Shown here one piece after another: positions 24,294-34,926 of a stretch of DNA of 64,000 nt. The notes under the pieces were generated by a model. It saw nothing but the letters and a program-made list of their open reading frames with translations. It was not told where the DNA came from and did no database searches. Made by a program: the position numbers and the translations under genes. Each line of letters opens with the position of its first letter. Positions within the stretch are counted from its first letter, which is position 1. This DNA is from Synchiropus splendidus (taxonomy: Eukaryota; Chordata; Actinopteri; Syngnathiformes; Callionymidae): NCBI RefSeq assembly GCF_027744825.2, contig NC_071348.1, forward strand, positions 16,091,563 to 16,155,562. The letters are read 5' to 3'.

Positions 24294-25211
24294 ATTTACT
24301 ATTTGTTTTTACGCTTTAAATGTTGATCCTTAGTAGATCCCTACATTTACACTCTGTTTATATTAATATCATATTAACTGCTATCCGAGGTCTTGCTTCT
24401 AGATTGTATTTACATTTGTATTGTTGTCGGTATTCTGTTTCAGCTCTCCCCTCTGGGTCTTGGCCTTTGTGGGAGACATCGACGCCGGTTTCCTCAGTAC
24501 CTCTGGATCTACTATCCGGACCGTTCCCTGCTGAAGACTCGACGTCGGCATCTGGGCTATCCGCACCTCCACAGCCACCGTCGCCGACACCATCAGCACA
24601 GCCAGCAACCACAGACAAGCCGCGGACATCGCCCCGGATACCAAAACAAAAAGAAAGAAATACTTGTGTGTGTGTGTGTGTGTGTGTGCATGAAAAGATC
24701 ACCCGCAACCCGGAAATCAGACACGACCGGGAAGTCATCCGGACCCTGTGGATGCTGATCATTCATTGAACGGGTCGCTCCAACTGTTCAACGGTGAGAG
24801 CAAAACATTCAGTTCAATAAAAAAAAAGTATTTTAACCACAGTCTGTCGATGTATTTTATATTTAACTACCTATATTTTTTGTTTTATTCAACGCCTGTG
24901 CGTATGAAAACAGACGATCAGTCAGAGGTCGAAGGAGTAGGGCACCCGCTCGTTGAATCTTTAACTCACCAGATGCCTCAGCTGATAGGAGGTGGGAAAA
25001 AACATTTTGGAGTGATAGTTTACGTTTCACTGCTGTATTTATTTATTTATTTTTTCACATGAAAACAGATACAAAGACAACGAGCACGCCACACCTTCTA
25101 CCTGTCGCTTCAACACCAACACCAACACCAACGTTTGGTAAGATACGAATCTCAATTTTTTTCAACACATCTCTACCGTTCAGTATCAGTTGAATGGTTG
25201 TATGTTCGCTA

Positions 25212-25244
<33 letters not shown>

Positions 25245-26390
25245 TACGTGCGTACGTGTGTGCGTGCGTGCGTGTGTGTGTGTGTGCGTGTGTGTGTGTT
25301 TTATCTGTAATGCGATTTGTCTATGTTCCCGCTATGTGCTTTTAGACGGTGTCATTTTACTATTGAAGGTGTTTGAGTAACTGTTGCTGCTAAGCGTCAT
25401 TGTGATTTTAATACTATGCTTTAACGACGGCGGCCGCTAGAGGTCGTGATTTTACTAATTGTAATGTGCTTTAACGACGGCGGCCACTAGAGGTCGTGAT
25501 TTTACTAACTGTAATGTGCTTTAAGGACGGCGGCCACTAGAGGTCGTGATTTTACTAATTGTAATGTGCTTTAACGACGGCGGCCACTAGAGGTCGTGAT
25601 TTTACTAACTGCAATGTGCTTTAACGACGGCGGCCACTAGAGGTCGTAATTTTACTAACTGTAATGTGCTTTAACGACGGCGGCCACTAGAGGTCGTGAT
25701 TTTACTAATTGTAATGTGCTTTAACGACGGCGGCCGCTAGAGGTCGTGATTTTACTAATTGTAATGTGCTTTAACGACGGCGGCCACTAGAGGTCGTGAT
25801 TTTACTAACTGTAATGTGCTTTAACGACGGCGCCCACTAGAGGTCGTGATTTTACTAACTGTAATGTGCTTTAATGAGGGCGGCCACTAGAGGTCGTGAT
25901 TTTACTAATTGTAATGTGCTTTAACGACGGCGGACGCTAGAGGTCGTGATTTTACTAACTGTAATGTGCTTTAACGACAGCGGCCGATAGAGGTCGTGAT
26001 TTTACTAACTGTAATGTGCTTTAACGACGGCGGCCGCTAGAGGTCGTGATTTTACTAACTGTAATGTGCTTTAACGACGGCGGCCACTAGAGGCCGTAAT
26101 TTTACTAATTGTAATGTGCTTTAACGACGGCGGCCACTAGAGGTCGTGATTTTACTAACTGTTATGTGGTTTAACGACGGCGGCCGCTAGAGGTCGTGAT
26201 TTTACTAATTGTAATGTGCTTTAACGACGGCGGCCACTAGAGGTCGGGATTTTACTAACTGTAATGTGCTTTAACGACGGCGTCCACTAGAGGTCGTGAT
26301 TTTACTAACTGTAATGTGGTTAAACGACGGCGTCCACTAGAGGTCGTGATTTTACTAATTGTAATGTGGTTTAATGACAGTATACACTAG
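24294..26390 (+). repeat. Array unit U8 (D-A-B-C + long minisatellite)
   Basis: D from 24444, A 24721-24793, minisatellite ~25396-26390 of ~20 repeats. The variant order resembles the second half of U4. Confidence 0.8.
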
Positions 26391-27302
26391 TGATTTACTA
26401 TTTGTTTTTAAGATTTAAATGTTGATCCTTAGTAGATCCCTACATTTACACTCTGTTGATATTAATACCATATTAACTGCTATCCGAGGTCTTGCTTCTA
26501 GATTGTATTTACATTTGTATTGTTGTCGGTATTCTGTTTCAGCTCTCCCCTCTGGGTCTTGGCCTTTGTGGGAGACATCGACGCCGGTTTCCTCAGTACC
26601 TCTGGATCTACTATCCGGACCGTTCCCTGCTGAAGACTCGACGTCGGCATCTGGGCTATCCGCACCTCCACAGCCACCGTCGCCGACACCATCAGCACAG
26701 CCAGCAACCACAGACAAGCCGCGGACATCGCCCCGGATACCAAAACAAAAAGAAAGAAATACTTGTGTGTGTGTGTGTGTGTGTGCATGAAAAGATCACC
26801 CGGAACCCGGAAATCAGACACGACCGGGAAGTCATCCGGACCCTGTGGATGCTGATCATTCATTGAACGGGTCGCTCCAACTGTTCAACGGTGAGAGCAA
26901 AACATTCAGTTCAATAAAAAAAAAGTATTTTAACCACAGTCTGTCGATGTATTTTATATTTAACTACCTATGTTTTTTGTTTTATTCAACGCCTGTGCGT
27001 ATGAAAACAGACGATCAGTCAGAGGTCGAAGGAGTAGGGCACCCGCTCGTTGATTCTTTAACTCACCAGACGCCTCAGCTGATAGGAGGTGGGAAAAAAC
27101 ATTTTGGAGTGATAGTTTACGTTTCACTGCTGTATTTATTTATTTATTTTTTCACATGAAAACAGATACAAAGACAACGAGCACGCCACACCTTCTACCT
27201 GTCGCTTCAACACCAACACCAACACCAACGTAAGATACGAATCTCAATTTTTTTCAACACATCTCTACCGTTCAGTATCAGTTGAATGGTTGTATGTTCG
27301 CT

Positions 27303-27338
<36 letters not shown>

Positions 27339-28273
27339 TACGTGCGTCCGTGCGTGCGTGCGTGCGTGTGCGTGTGTGTGTGTTTTATCTGTAATGCGGT
27401 TTGTCTATGTTCCGGCTATGTGCTTTTATACGGTGTCATTTTACTATTGAAGGTGTTTGAGTAACTGTTGCTGCTAAGCGTCATTGTGATTTTACTACTA
27501 TGCTTTAACGACGACGGACACTAGAGGTCGCGATTACTATTTCACACTGTGCCTTAACGACGGCGACCACTAGAGGTCGGGATTACTATTTTACACTATG
27601 CTTTAACGACGGCGGCCACGAGAGGTCGTGATTTTACTAACTGTAAGGTGCTTTAACGACGGCGGCCACTAGAGGTCGTGATTTTACTAACTGTAAGGTG
27701 CTTTAACGACGGCGGCCACTAGAGGTCGTGATTTTACTAACTGTAATGTGCTTTAACGACGGCGGCCACTAGAGGTCGTGATTTTACTAACTGTAATGTG
27801 CTTTAACGACGGCGGCCACTAGAGGTCGTGATTTTACTAATTGTAATGTGCTTTAACGACGGCGGCCACTAGAGGTCGTGATTTTACTAATTGTAATGTG
27901 CTTTAACGACGGCGGCCACTAGAGGTCGTGATTTTACTGACTGTTATGTGCTTTAACGACGGCGGCCACTAGAGGTCGTGATTTCACTAATTGTAATGTG
28001 CTTTAACGACGGCGGCCACTAGAGGTCGGGATTTTACTAATTGTAATGTGGTTTAACGACGGCGTCCACTAGAGGTCGTGATTTTACTAACTGTAATGTG
28101 GTTTAACGACGGCGGCCGCTAGAGGTCGTGATTTTACTAATTGTAATGTGCTTTAACGACGGCGGCTACTAGAGGTCGTGATTTTACTAACTGTAATGTG
28201 GTTTAACGACGGCGTCCACTAGAGGTCGTGATTTTACTTATTGTAAAGTGGTTTAATGAGAGTATACACTAGT
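26391..28273 (+). repeat. Array unit U9 (D-A-B-C + minisatellite)
   Basis: D from 26543, A 26818-26890, minisatellite ~27480-28273. C again ends CCAACGTAAG without the TTTG seen in U5. Confidence 0.8.
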
Positions 28274-29897
28274 GATTTACTATTTGTTTTTACGCTTTAA
28301 ATGTTGATCCTTAGTAGATCCCTACATTTACACTCTGTTTATATTAATATCATATTAACTGCTATCCGAGGTCTTGCTTCTAGATTGTATTTACATTTGT
28401 GTTGTTGTCGGTATTCTGTTTCAGCTCTCCCCTCTGGGTCTTGGCCTTTGTGGGAGACATTGACGCCGGTTTCCTCAGTACCTCTGGATCTACTATCCGG
28501 ACCGTTCCCTGCTGAAGACTCGACGTCGGCATCTGGGCTATCCGCACCTCCACAGCCACCGTCGCCGACACCATCAGCACCGCCAGCAACCACAGACAAG
28601 CCGCGGACATCGCCCCGGATACCAAAACAAAGAGAAAGAAATACTTGTGTGTGTGTGTGTGTGTGTGCGCGTACGTGCGTCCGTGCGTGTGTGTGTGCGT
28701 GTGTGTGTGTTTTATCTGTAATGCGGTTTGTCTATGTTCCGGCTATGTGCTTTTAGACGGTGTCATTTTACTATTGAAGGTGTTTGAGTAACTGTTGCTG
28801 CTAAGCGTCATTGTGATTTTACTACTATGCTTTAACGACGACGGACACTAGAGGTCGCGATTACTATTTCACACTATGCTTTAACGATGGCGACCACTAG
28901 AGGTCGGGATTACTAATTTACACCATGCTTTAACGACGGCGGCCACTAGAGGTCGTGATTTTACTAACTGTAATGTGCTTTAACGACGGCGGCCACTAGA
29001 GGTCGTGATTTTACTAATTGTAATGTGCTTTAACGACGGCGGCCACTAGAGGTCGTGATTTTACTAACTGCAATGTGCTTTAACGACGGCGGCCACGAGA
29101 GGTCGTGATTTTACTAACTGTAATGTGCTTTAACGACGGCGGCCACTAGAGGTCGTGATTTTACTAATTGTAATGTGCTTTAACGACGGCGGCCACTAGA
29201 GGTCGTGATTTTACTAACTGTAATGTGCTTTAACGACGGCGGCCACTAGAGGTCGTCATTTTACTAACTGTAATGTGCTCTAACGACGGCGGCCACTAGA
29301 GGTCGTGATTTTACTAACTGTAATGTGGTTTAACGACGGCGGCCACTAGAGGTCGTGATTTTACTAATTGTAATGTGCTTTAAGACGGCGGCCATTAGAG
29401 GTCGTGATTTTACTAATTGTAATGTGCTTTAAGGACGGCGGCCACTAGAGGTCTTGATTTTACTAACTGTAATGTGGTTTAACGACGGCGGCCACTAGAG
29501 GTCGTGATTTTACTAATTGTAATGTGGTTTAACGACGGCGTCCACTAGAGGTCGTGATTTTACTAACTGTAATGTGGTTTAACGACGGCGGCCGCTAGAG
29601 GTCGTGGTTTTACTAATTGTAATGTGCTTTAACGACGGCGGCCACTAGAGGTCGTGATTTTACTAACTGTAATGTGCTTTAACGACGGCGGCCACTAGAG
29701 GTCGTGATTTTAATAATTGTAATGTGGTTTAACGACGGCGTCCACTAGAGGTCGTGATTTTACTAACTGTAATGTGGTTTAACGACGGCGGCCGCTAGAG
29801 GTCGTGATTTTACTAATTGTAATGTGCTTTAACGACGGCGGCCACTAGAGGTCGTGATTTTACTAATTGTAATGTGGTTTAATGACAGTATACACTA
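28274..29897 (+). repeat. Array unit U10 (D fused by (GT)n to post-C tract; A, B, C deleted)
   Basis: D from 28425 runs into (GT)n at ~28646, which continues straight into the GTGC tract normally found after C. A, B and C are missing, a deletion whose two ends both lie in GT repeats. Minisatellite ~28806-29897. Confidence 0.85.
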
Positions 29898-30250
29898 GTG
29901 ATTTACTATTTGTTTTTACGCTTTAAATGTTGATCCTTAGTAGATCCCTACATTTACACTCTGTTTATATTAATATCATATTAACTGCTATCCGAGGTCT
30001 TGCTTCTAGATTGTATTTACATTTGTATTGTTGTCGGTATTCTGTTTCAGCTCTCCCCTCTGGGTCTTGGCCTTTGTGGGAAACATCGATGCCGGTTTCC
30101 TCAGTACCTCTGGATCTACTATCCGGACCGTTCCCTGCTGAAGACTCGACGTCGGCATCTGGGCTATCCGCACCTCCACAGCCACCGTCGCCGACACCAT
30201 CAGCACCGCCAGCAACCACAGACAAGCCGCGGACATCGCCCCGGATACCA
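29898..30250 (+). repeat. Terminal partial unit U11 (D only)
   Basis: D from 30051, truncated after CCGGATACCAAA and joined to the whole of repeat X, not to (GT)n. This looks like the original duplication joint from which the D-X-(GT)n units were later made. Confidence 0.8.
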
Positions 30251-30755
30251 AAACAAAAAGAAAGAAATACTTTTAGTTTTCAGCATTAGTCAATGTTTGA
30301 ACTGTTTCTGCATTGTAGGCTAAATAATCAAAACACGTTAGTAGCTACAATATTATTTCGGGTTTAAACATTTTTGAAGTTATTTAACATCTTATGAAGA
30401 AGTTTTTCATTCTTGAAATATTTCTTAAAGATAAAACAGTAGAAAGAAAACACTTTTTAGTCTTCACTAATAGTTCAAACGACACAGCTACCCAACTCAT
30501 GCACCATTTTTTCAAAATGCTTTTAAACAGATAATTTGAACTTGTTTGAGAAATACTTTTAGTTTTCAGAATAGAACAAAAGAAAGAAATACTTTTAGTT
30601 TTCAGAAAACAAGGTTGAGTGAACAATGATGAAACAAAAAAGAAAGAAATACTTTAGTTTTCAGCATTAGTTCAAATGACACAGCTATTCAACTCACATG
30701 AGTTTCTGTTGAATCAGTCTATTTAATTTTACACCCTGTGTGAGTTTGAAACGAT
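30250..30755. repeat. A-rich flank repeat X, right copy
   Basis: Same orientation as 8887-9446, with fewer internal ~58-bp tandem units. The first 30 bases also occur inside each D-containing unit of the array. Confidence 0.8.
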
Positions 30756-31140
30756 GCATTTTTAGAGTCTGTGATAACCAGTTAATTTGCTGCGGAGACG
30801 CGAGTTCTTTCCTGGACGGTTGAATCTTCAAAAGAGACAGTCTGAAGGCGGACCTCATTGTCTTCAGACAACATTGTTTAGGCTGTAGGAAATACACTTC
30901 TGTACCTTCCACGTGTTCGTTTTCTCGTGAGAATGACAACCAAAAACACCCCAACTTAAAATCCAAAAGAATTTACACCCTGACAGAGGCGTCTAATTAC
31001 CCTAACAGAGCTCTGGGCCCGCAACTACACCTGGCTTTGCCTCAGCTCCGATGGTGTAGAGTGACAAAGACTATCTCAGGCCCTGACCCCTTTTATTACA
31101 CATTTCAGTTCATTTTGGGGGTGCAGTCTCCACTGATTGA
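30756..31140. other. No recognisable gene
   Basis: Unique within the window; short overlapping frames on both strands without family motifs. Confidence 0.5.
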
Positions 31141-31519
31141 TCCTGGTCTTCTTACGGTCCAGGTCGTCATGGGTCAAATTCCAGATCTTGTGCCGTCTCC
31201 ACCACATCTGGAAACACCTTTAGAATATTCATACATCTGTCTTTAATTGGCGACAATGGCAGAGCGGATGACCCAAGCCATTCTTTTTTTGGCATCCTGC
31301 TTCTGTCACCATGTCCGTTCTCCATCTGATTATTTGTTTTACGTCGCCGCGGTTCATACCTCTGAGCTACCTAGCAGACATTAATCCTGGTCTTCTTATG
31401 GTCCAGGTCGTCATGGGTCAAATTCCAGATCTTGTGCTGTCTCCACCACATCTGGAAACACCTTTAGAATATTTATACATCTGTCTTTAATTGGCGACAA
31501 TGGCAGAGTGGGTGACCCG
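31141..31519. repeat. Direct duplication of ~135 bp
   Basis: 31141-31275 and 31385-31519 are near copies (both run from TCCTGGTCTTCTTA through AATTGGCGACAATGGCAGAG to GTGACCC or ATGACCC), 244 bp apart. Each has ACAATGG, a good Kozak-like ATG context, just upstream of the spliced gene's first recognised exon, so it may be a duplicated promoter or 5' UTR segment. The ATG frame closes within ~25 codons. Confidence 0.6.
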
Positions 31520-31684
31520 ATCCAAATCAACAAAGACGTCACCGAGGACCTACCCACACGGACGGAGTATTTAGGTGACCCGATTCAGACCACATTTTAC
31601 ATCAGTTCCGGGGTAACCTTCGCTGTTGACCAGACCTTCCAGAACTTCATCCTCCTTTCCAAAAGGACTCCAGACTACCCATGG

Positions 31685-32222
31685 ATGCCTCTTCCTCTGC
31701 ACGTCGTAGGTGAATATTTATCTATCTATCCATCTATCTATATCTATACAGTATACATATAAGTATATACATATATGTGTATCTATGTATTTACATTTAC
31801 ATATATAAGTATAATAAAAACGTTACGCCATGTTTATCACGTACCATGTCTCTTTTCATTGACAGACGTCGTCACTCATCTGTGTGACGTTCATTTAACG
31901 CAGAGTGATACTGGTAAAAATATTGAATTATTTTATAATTCGTTGTTAATATCTCTATTATGTGTTACAACAGCCGCACTTCTATTTTTCAGATATTATC
32001 GCCTCCGCGAATAACTTCCCGGAGACGCTGATCGGCGCTGAGGAGCTTGAGCGGTTAATGCGTGTAACTTTTGAAGACGGAGATGCCCGTGCGGATCTGT
32101 CGGCTGTGAATCCGAGAGCGAGTCTTCAAGACAGCAGCACCGAGGCTCAGAACACGCCGTGTATTATAATAATCGACAGCGAGGACGAGTTCGTCCGGGG
32201 CCGAGTACAGGAAATCGACTGA
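31685..32222 (+). CDS. Spliced accessory protein with SUMO-interacting-type motif, copy 2
   Basis: Proposed exons 31685-31709, 31866-31913 and 31993-32222, giving 100 aa. Donors, acceptors and phase 1 introns are identical to copy 1. The protein keeps IIIIDSEDEF and the acidic helix; it differs by a few substitutions (Leu to Pro, Val to Asp, Gly to Ser) and ends 8 residues earlier at TGA 32220-32222. Upstream, the frame is open back to ~31508, so a longer first exon (ending ...PLPLHVV) is possible. A strong donor (ATTG|GTGAGAAG) lies downstream at ~32300 and could link a 3' exon. Unknown family. Confidence 0.5.
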
Positions 32223-32388
32223 AGGGGAGTAACCAACGCTCTCTGAGCCGTAAGCGACGGTATAATTCGGCACGGAAGACAGGACCGGCGCGAGTCATTG
32301 GTGAGAAGGAGACAGCGATTCTAATCATAATTACGACAACTAGGTAAAGAACAGCGGTATTTATTAAGTGTATATACATGCGTATGTG

Positions 32389-32390
32389 TG

Positions 32391-32438
<48 letters not shown>
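32389..32438. repeat. (GT)n microsatellite upstream of segment A
   Basis: Positional equivalent of 10337-10407, with one GTGC interruption. It lies in a presumed intron. Confidence 0.9.
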
Positions 32439-32439
<1 letters not shown>

Positions 32440-32470
32440 ATGAAAAGATCACCCGGAACCCGGAAATCAG

Positions 32471-32963
32471 ACACGACCGGGAAGTCATCCGGACCCTGTG
32501 GATGCTGATCATTCATTGGACGGGTCGCTCCAACTGTTCGACGGTGAGAGCAAAACAAAAAAAGTATTTTAAGCACATTCTGTTGATGTGTTTTATATTT
32601 AACTACCTATGTTTTTGTTTTATTCAACACCTGTGCGTATGAAAACAGACAGCCAGTCAGAGGTCGAAGGAGTAGGGCGCCCGCTCGTGGATTCTTTCAC
32701 TCACCAGACGCCTCAGCTGATAGGAGGCGGGAAAAAACATTTGGAGTGATAGTTTACGTTTCACTGCTGTATTTATTTATTTTTTCACATGAAAACAGAT
32801 ACAAAGGCAACGAGCACGCCACACCTTCTGCCTGTCGCTTCAACGCCACCACCACCGTTTGGTAAGATGTAAATCTCCAATTTTTTTTCAACACATCTCT
32901 ACCGTTCAGTATCAGCTGAATGGCTGTATGTTCGCTATTATGTGTGTGTGTGTGTGTGTGTGT

Positions 32964-33013
<50 letters not shown>

Positions 33014-33586
33014 TTTAATGATGTGTCTGCAATTCGTTGTGTTAGAGCATCAAGGTGCCTGTTATCTGTAATGTGGTTTATCTATGTTCCGGCTTTATGC
33101 TTTTAGATAGCGTAATTTTATTATTGAAGGTGTTTGGGTAACTGTTACTGCTAAACAACATTGTGATTTTACTACTATGCTTTAACGGCGCCGGCCACTA
33201 GAGGTCGCGATTACTATTTACGCTATGCTTTAACGACGATGACCACTAGAGGTCACGATTACTATTTGCACTATGCTTTAACGTCACTGGTCGCTAGAGG
33301 TCGCAATTACTATTAACACTATGCTTTAATGACTGCGGCCACTAGAGGTCGTGATTACTATTTACACTATGCTTTAACGACGTTGACCACTAGAGGTCAT
33401 GATTACTATTTGCACTATGCTTTAACGTCACCGGTCGCTAGAGGTCGCAATTACTATTAACACTATGCTTTAACGACGGCGGTCACTAGAGGTCGCGATT
33501 GCTATTTACACTGTGCTTTAACGATGATGACCACTAGAGGTAATTGTAATGTGCTTTAATACATATACACTATGTATTATACTATA

Positions 33587-33674
<88 letters not shown>

Positions 33675-34713
33675 TTCTTATACACTAATGATTCGTGATT
33701 TGCTATTTGTTTTTATGCTTTAAATGACGGTCCTGAGTAGGTCCATACATTGAGTTTTTTATTTATCTATTTTTAACGCTCTTTAGGATATGCTTCTGTT
33801 GTGATGATGGTTTTGTCCATGAGTATTGATATGTATGCTACACGTGTTGTTGTTTTATTATAGCCATCGCTAGAAAACAACACGGCTCAACACCGGTTAT
33901 ATGATTACGTAATTTTGTTTTTCCGCAGGTCGTATTTTTTCATATTGTACTAGGGTTATTTTCATACTACTCTGTTTATATTAATATCATATTAACTGCT
34001 ATCCGAGGTCTTGCTTCTAGATTGTATTTACATTTGTATTGTTGTCAAAATTCTGTTTCAGCTCTCCCTCCTGGGTCTTGGCCTTTGTGGGAGACATCGA
34101 CGCTGGTTTCCGCAGTACCTCTGGATCTACTATCCGGATCGTTCCCTACTGAAGACTCGACGTCGGCATCTGGGCAATCCGCACCTCCACAGCCACCGTC
34201 GCCGCCACCATCAGCACCGCCAGCAACCACAGACAACCCGCGGATAGCACCCCGGACACCAACGTCGACTTGCGCCGCATCACCCCCTGACCAAACCCTG
34301 CCTCTACCCCCTGCCCCCGAGCGCTCTGTCACAGCTACCCAAGACAGACCCCACGCTCCAGTGTCGCCGACCCTATTAGCGTTCCATGATGCAACGGCTG
34401 TAAAACAACAGCTTGAATTCAGAGTACGTACGCTTGAACGTCGTCTTCATCAGAGTGAAATACAGAGTCGTCGTCTAGCACGTCAAGCGCGTCAAGCACG
34501 TAAATACCGCCGTTCTGCGAGAAATATACGTGAAGGTAAGATTAACAACCATTTCAACGAGTAATCAGCAGGGATGCATATGTCTTAAATATTATGATAA
34601 TCGTTACAGAACTCATCTTTAAGGACGTCACGAATAAAGCGCTGGTGTCTGAAGTTCTGAGACTCCTAAAACAACAAGGACCTGGTGGTAACAGACGTCG
34701 TGGACTGATCTGA
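32471..34713 (+). CDS. Candidate downstream exons of spliced gene: acidic, Pro-rich and basic coiled-coil parts (unamplified copy)
   Basis: Exon-like segments: A 32471-32543, B 32649-32745, C 32799-32861, D 34062-34535 and E 34610-34713. D to E is well supported: donor GAAG|GTAAG, acceptor GTTACAG, frame kept to TGA 34711-34713. D encodes a Pro/Ser/Thr-rich region (SAPPQPPSPPPSAPP) and then a basic coiled coil (QLEFRVRTLERRLHQ, RRLARQARQARKYRR); E adds LVSEVLRLLKQQ. A ends and D begins in phase 1, so A-D joining is in frame; B and C do not keep that phase here. Resembles the coiled-coil tails of THAP-type proteins, but no THAP finger was found. Whether A-E belong to the SIM-protein transcript is inferred from order and strand. 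Confidence 0.4.
32941..33012. repeat. (GT)n microsatellite downstream of segment C
   Basis: Long GT run; the array units have GT/GTGC mixtures at this place. Confidence 0.9.
33160..33565. repeat. Short, degenerate block of the ~50-bp minisatellite
   Basis: About eight repeats of 47-50 bp (CACTAGAGGTCGCGATTACT, ATGCTTTAACG) with much more divergence than in the array. Most match the GATTACTATTT(A)CAC subtype that opens the blocks in U0, U5 and U9, which suggests this subtype is ancestral. Confidence 0.85.
33586..33671. repeat. (AT)n microsatellite
   Basis: Roughly 80 bases of AT dinucleotides between the minisatellite remnant and the D exon. Confidence 0.95.
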
Positions 34714-34769
34714 CTGAAGTTCGACCCCAGTAAGGTCCATTTGGATCCTCATTATTTAAAAGCAGTGAT

Positions 34770-34855
34770 GGGTGATTACGGTTTGAGGTTGCTGTTGCAC
34801 TGCGGGTGATTGTGTTTTGAGGTCGCTGTTGCATCGCGGGTGATTGTGTTTTGAG
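34770..34855. repeat. 34-bp tandem repeat upstream of PolB
   Basis: Two and a half units (34770-34803, 34804-34837, partial to 34855) of GGGTGATT-(A/G)-...-TTGAGGT-GCTGTTGCA, 70-160 bases before the PolB ATG. May be a promoter or origin-proximal element; no known motif recognised. Confidence 0.75.
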
Positions 34856-34926
34856 ACTGTTTTTTTGTTTATTAAATGTTTTTTTAATTATTATTTTATT
34901 GTTATTGTTATTATTGTTATTACGCT

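Larger units (their letters stand above)
10416..30250. repeat. ~20-kb tandem array of multi-exon units with embedded 50-bp minisatellite blocks
   Basis: Units contain up to four exon-like segments: A (73 bp, ends TTCAACG|GTGAG), B (98 bp, after AAAACAG), C (69 bp, after AAAACAG, ends TTTG|GTAAG) and D (after TTCTGTTTCAG). They also carry a (GT)n/(GTGC)n tract and a block of a 50-bp minisatellite whose unit contains CTAGAGGTCGTGATTTTACT and TTTAACGACGGCGGCC. Segment A occurs 6 times, B and C 10 times each, truncated D 7 times and minisatellite blocks 11 times. Segment D is cut after GGATACCAAA and fused to the first ~30 bases of repeat X and then (GT)n. An unamplified version lies at 32471-34713. 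The expansion looks like unequal crossing-over; the assembly could have altered copy number. Confidence 0.9.

Noticed and set aside
11106..29897. Long arrays of regular 50-bp repeats that could be mistaken for CRISPR
   Set aside because: The repeats are contiguous with no unique spacers, show graded sequence variants, and sit in a eukaryotic setting without cas genes.
34062..34713. Calling the D/E exons a THAP-domain protein
   Set aside because: The basic coiled coil and the LVSEVLRLL tail resemble THAP protein tails, but no C2CH THAP finger is readable in any exon upstream, so the family name is not justified.
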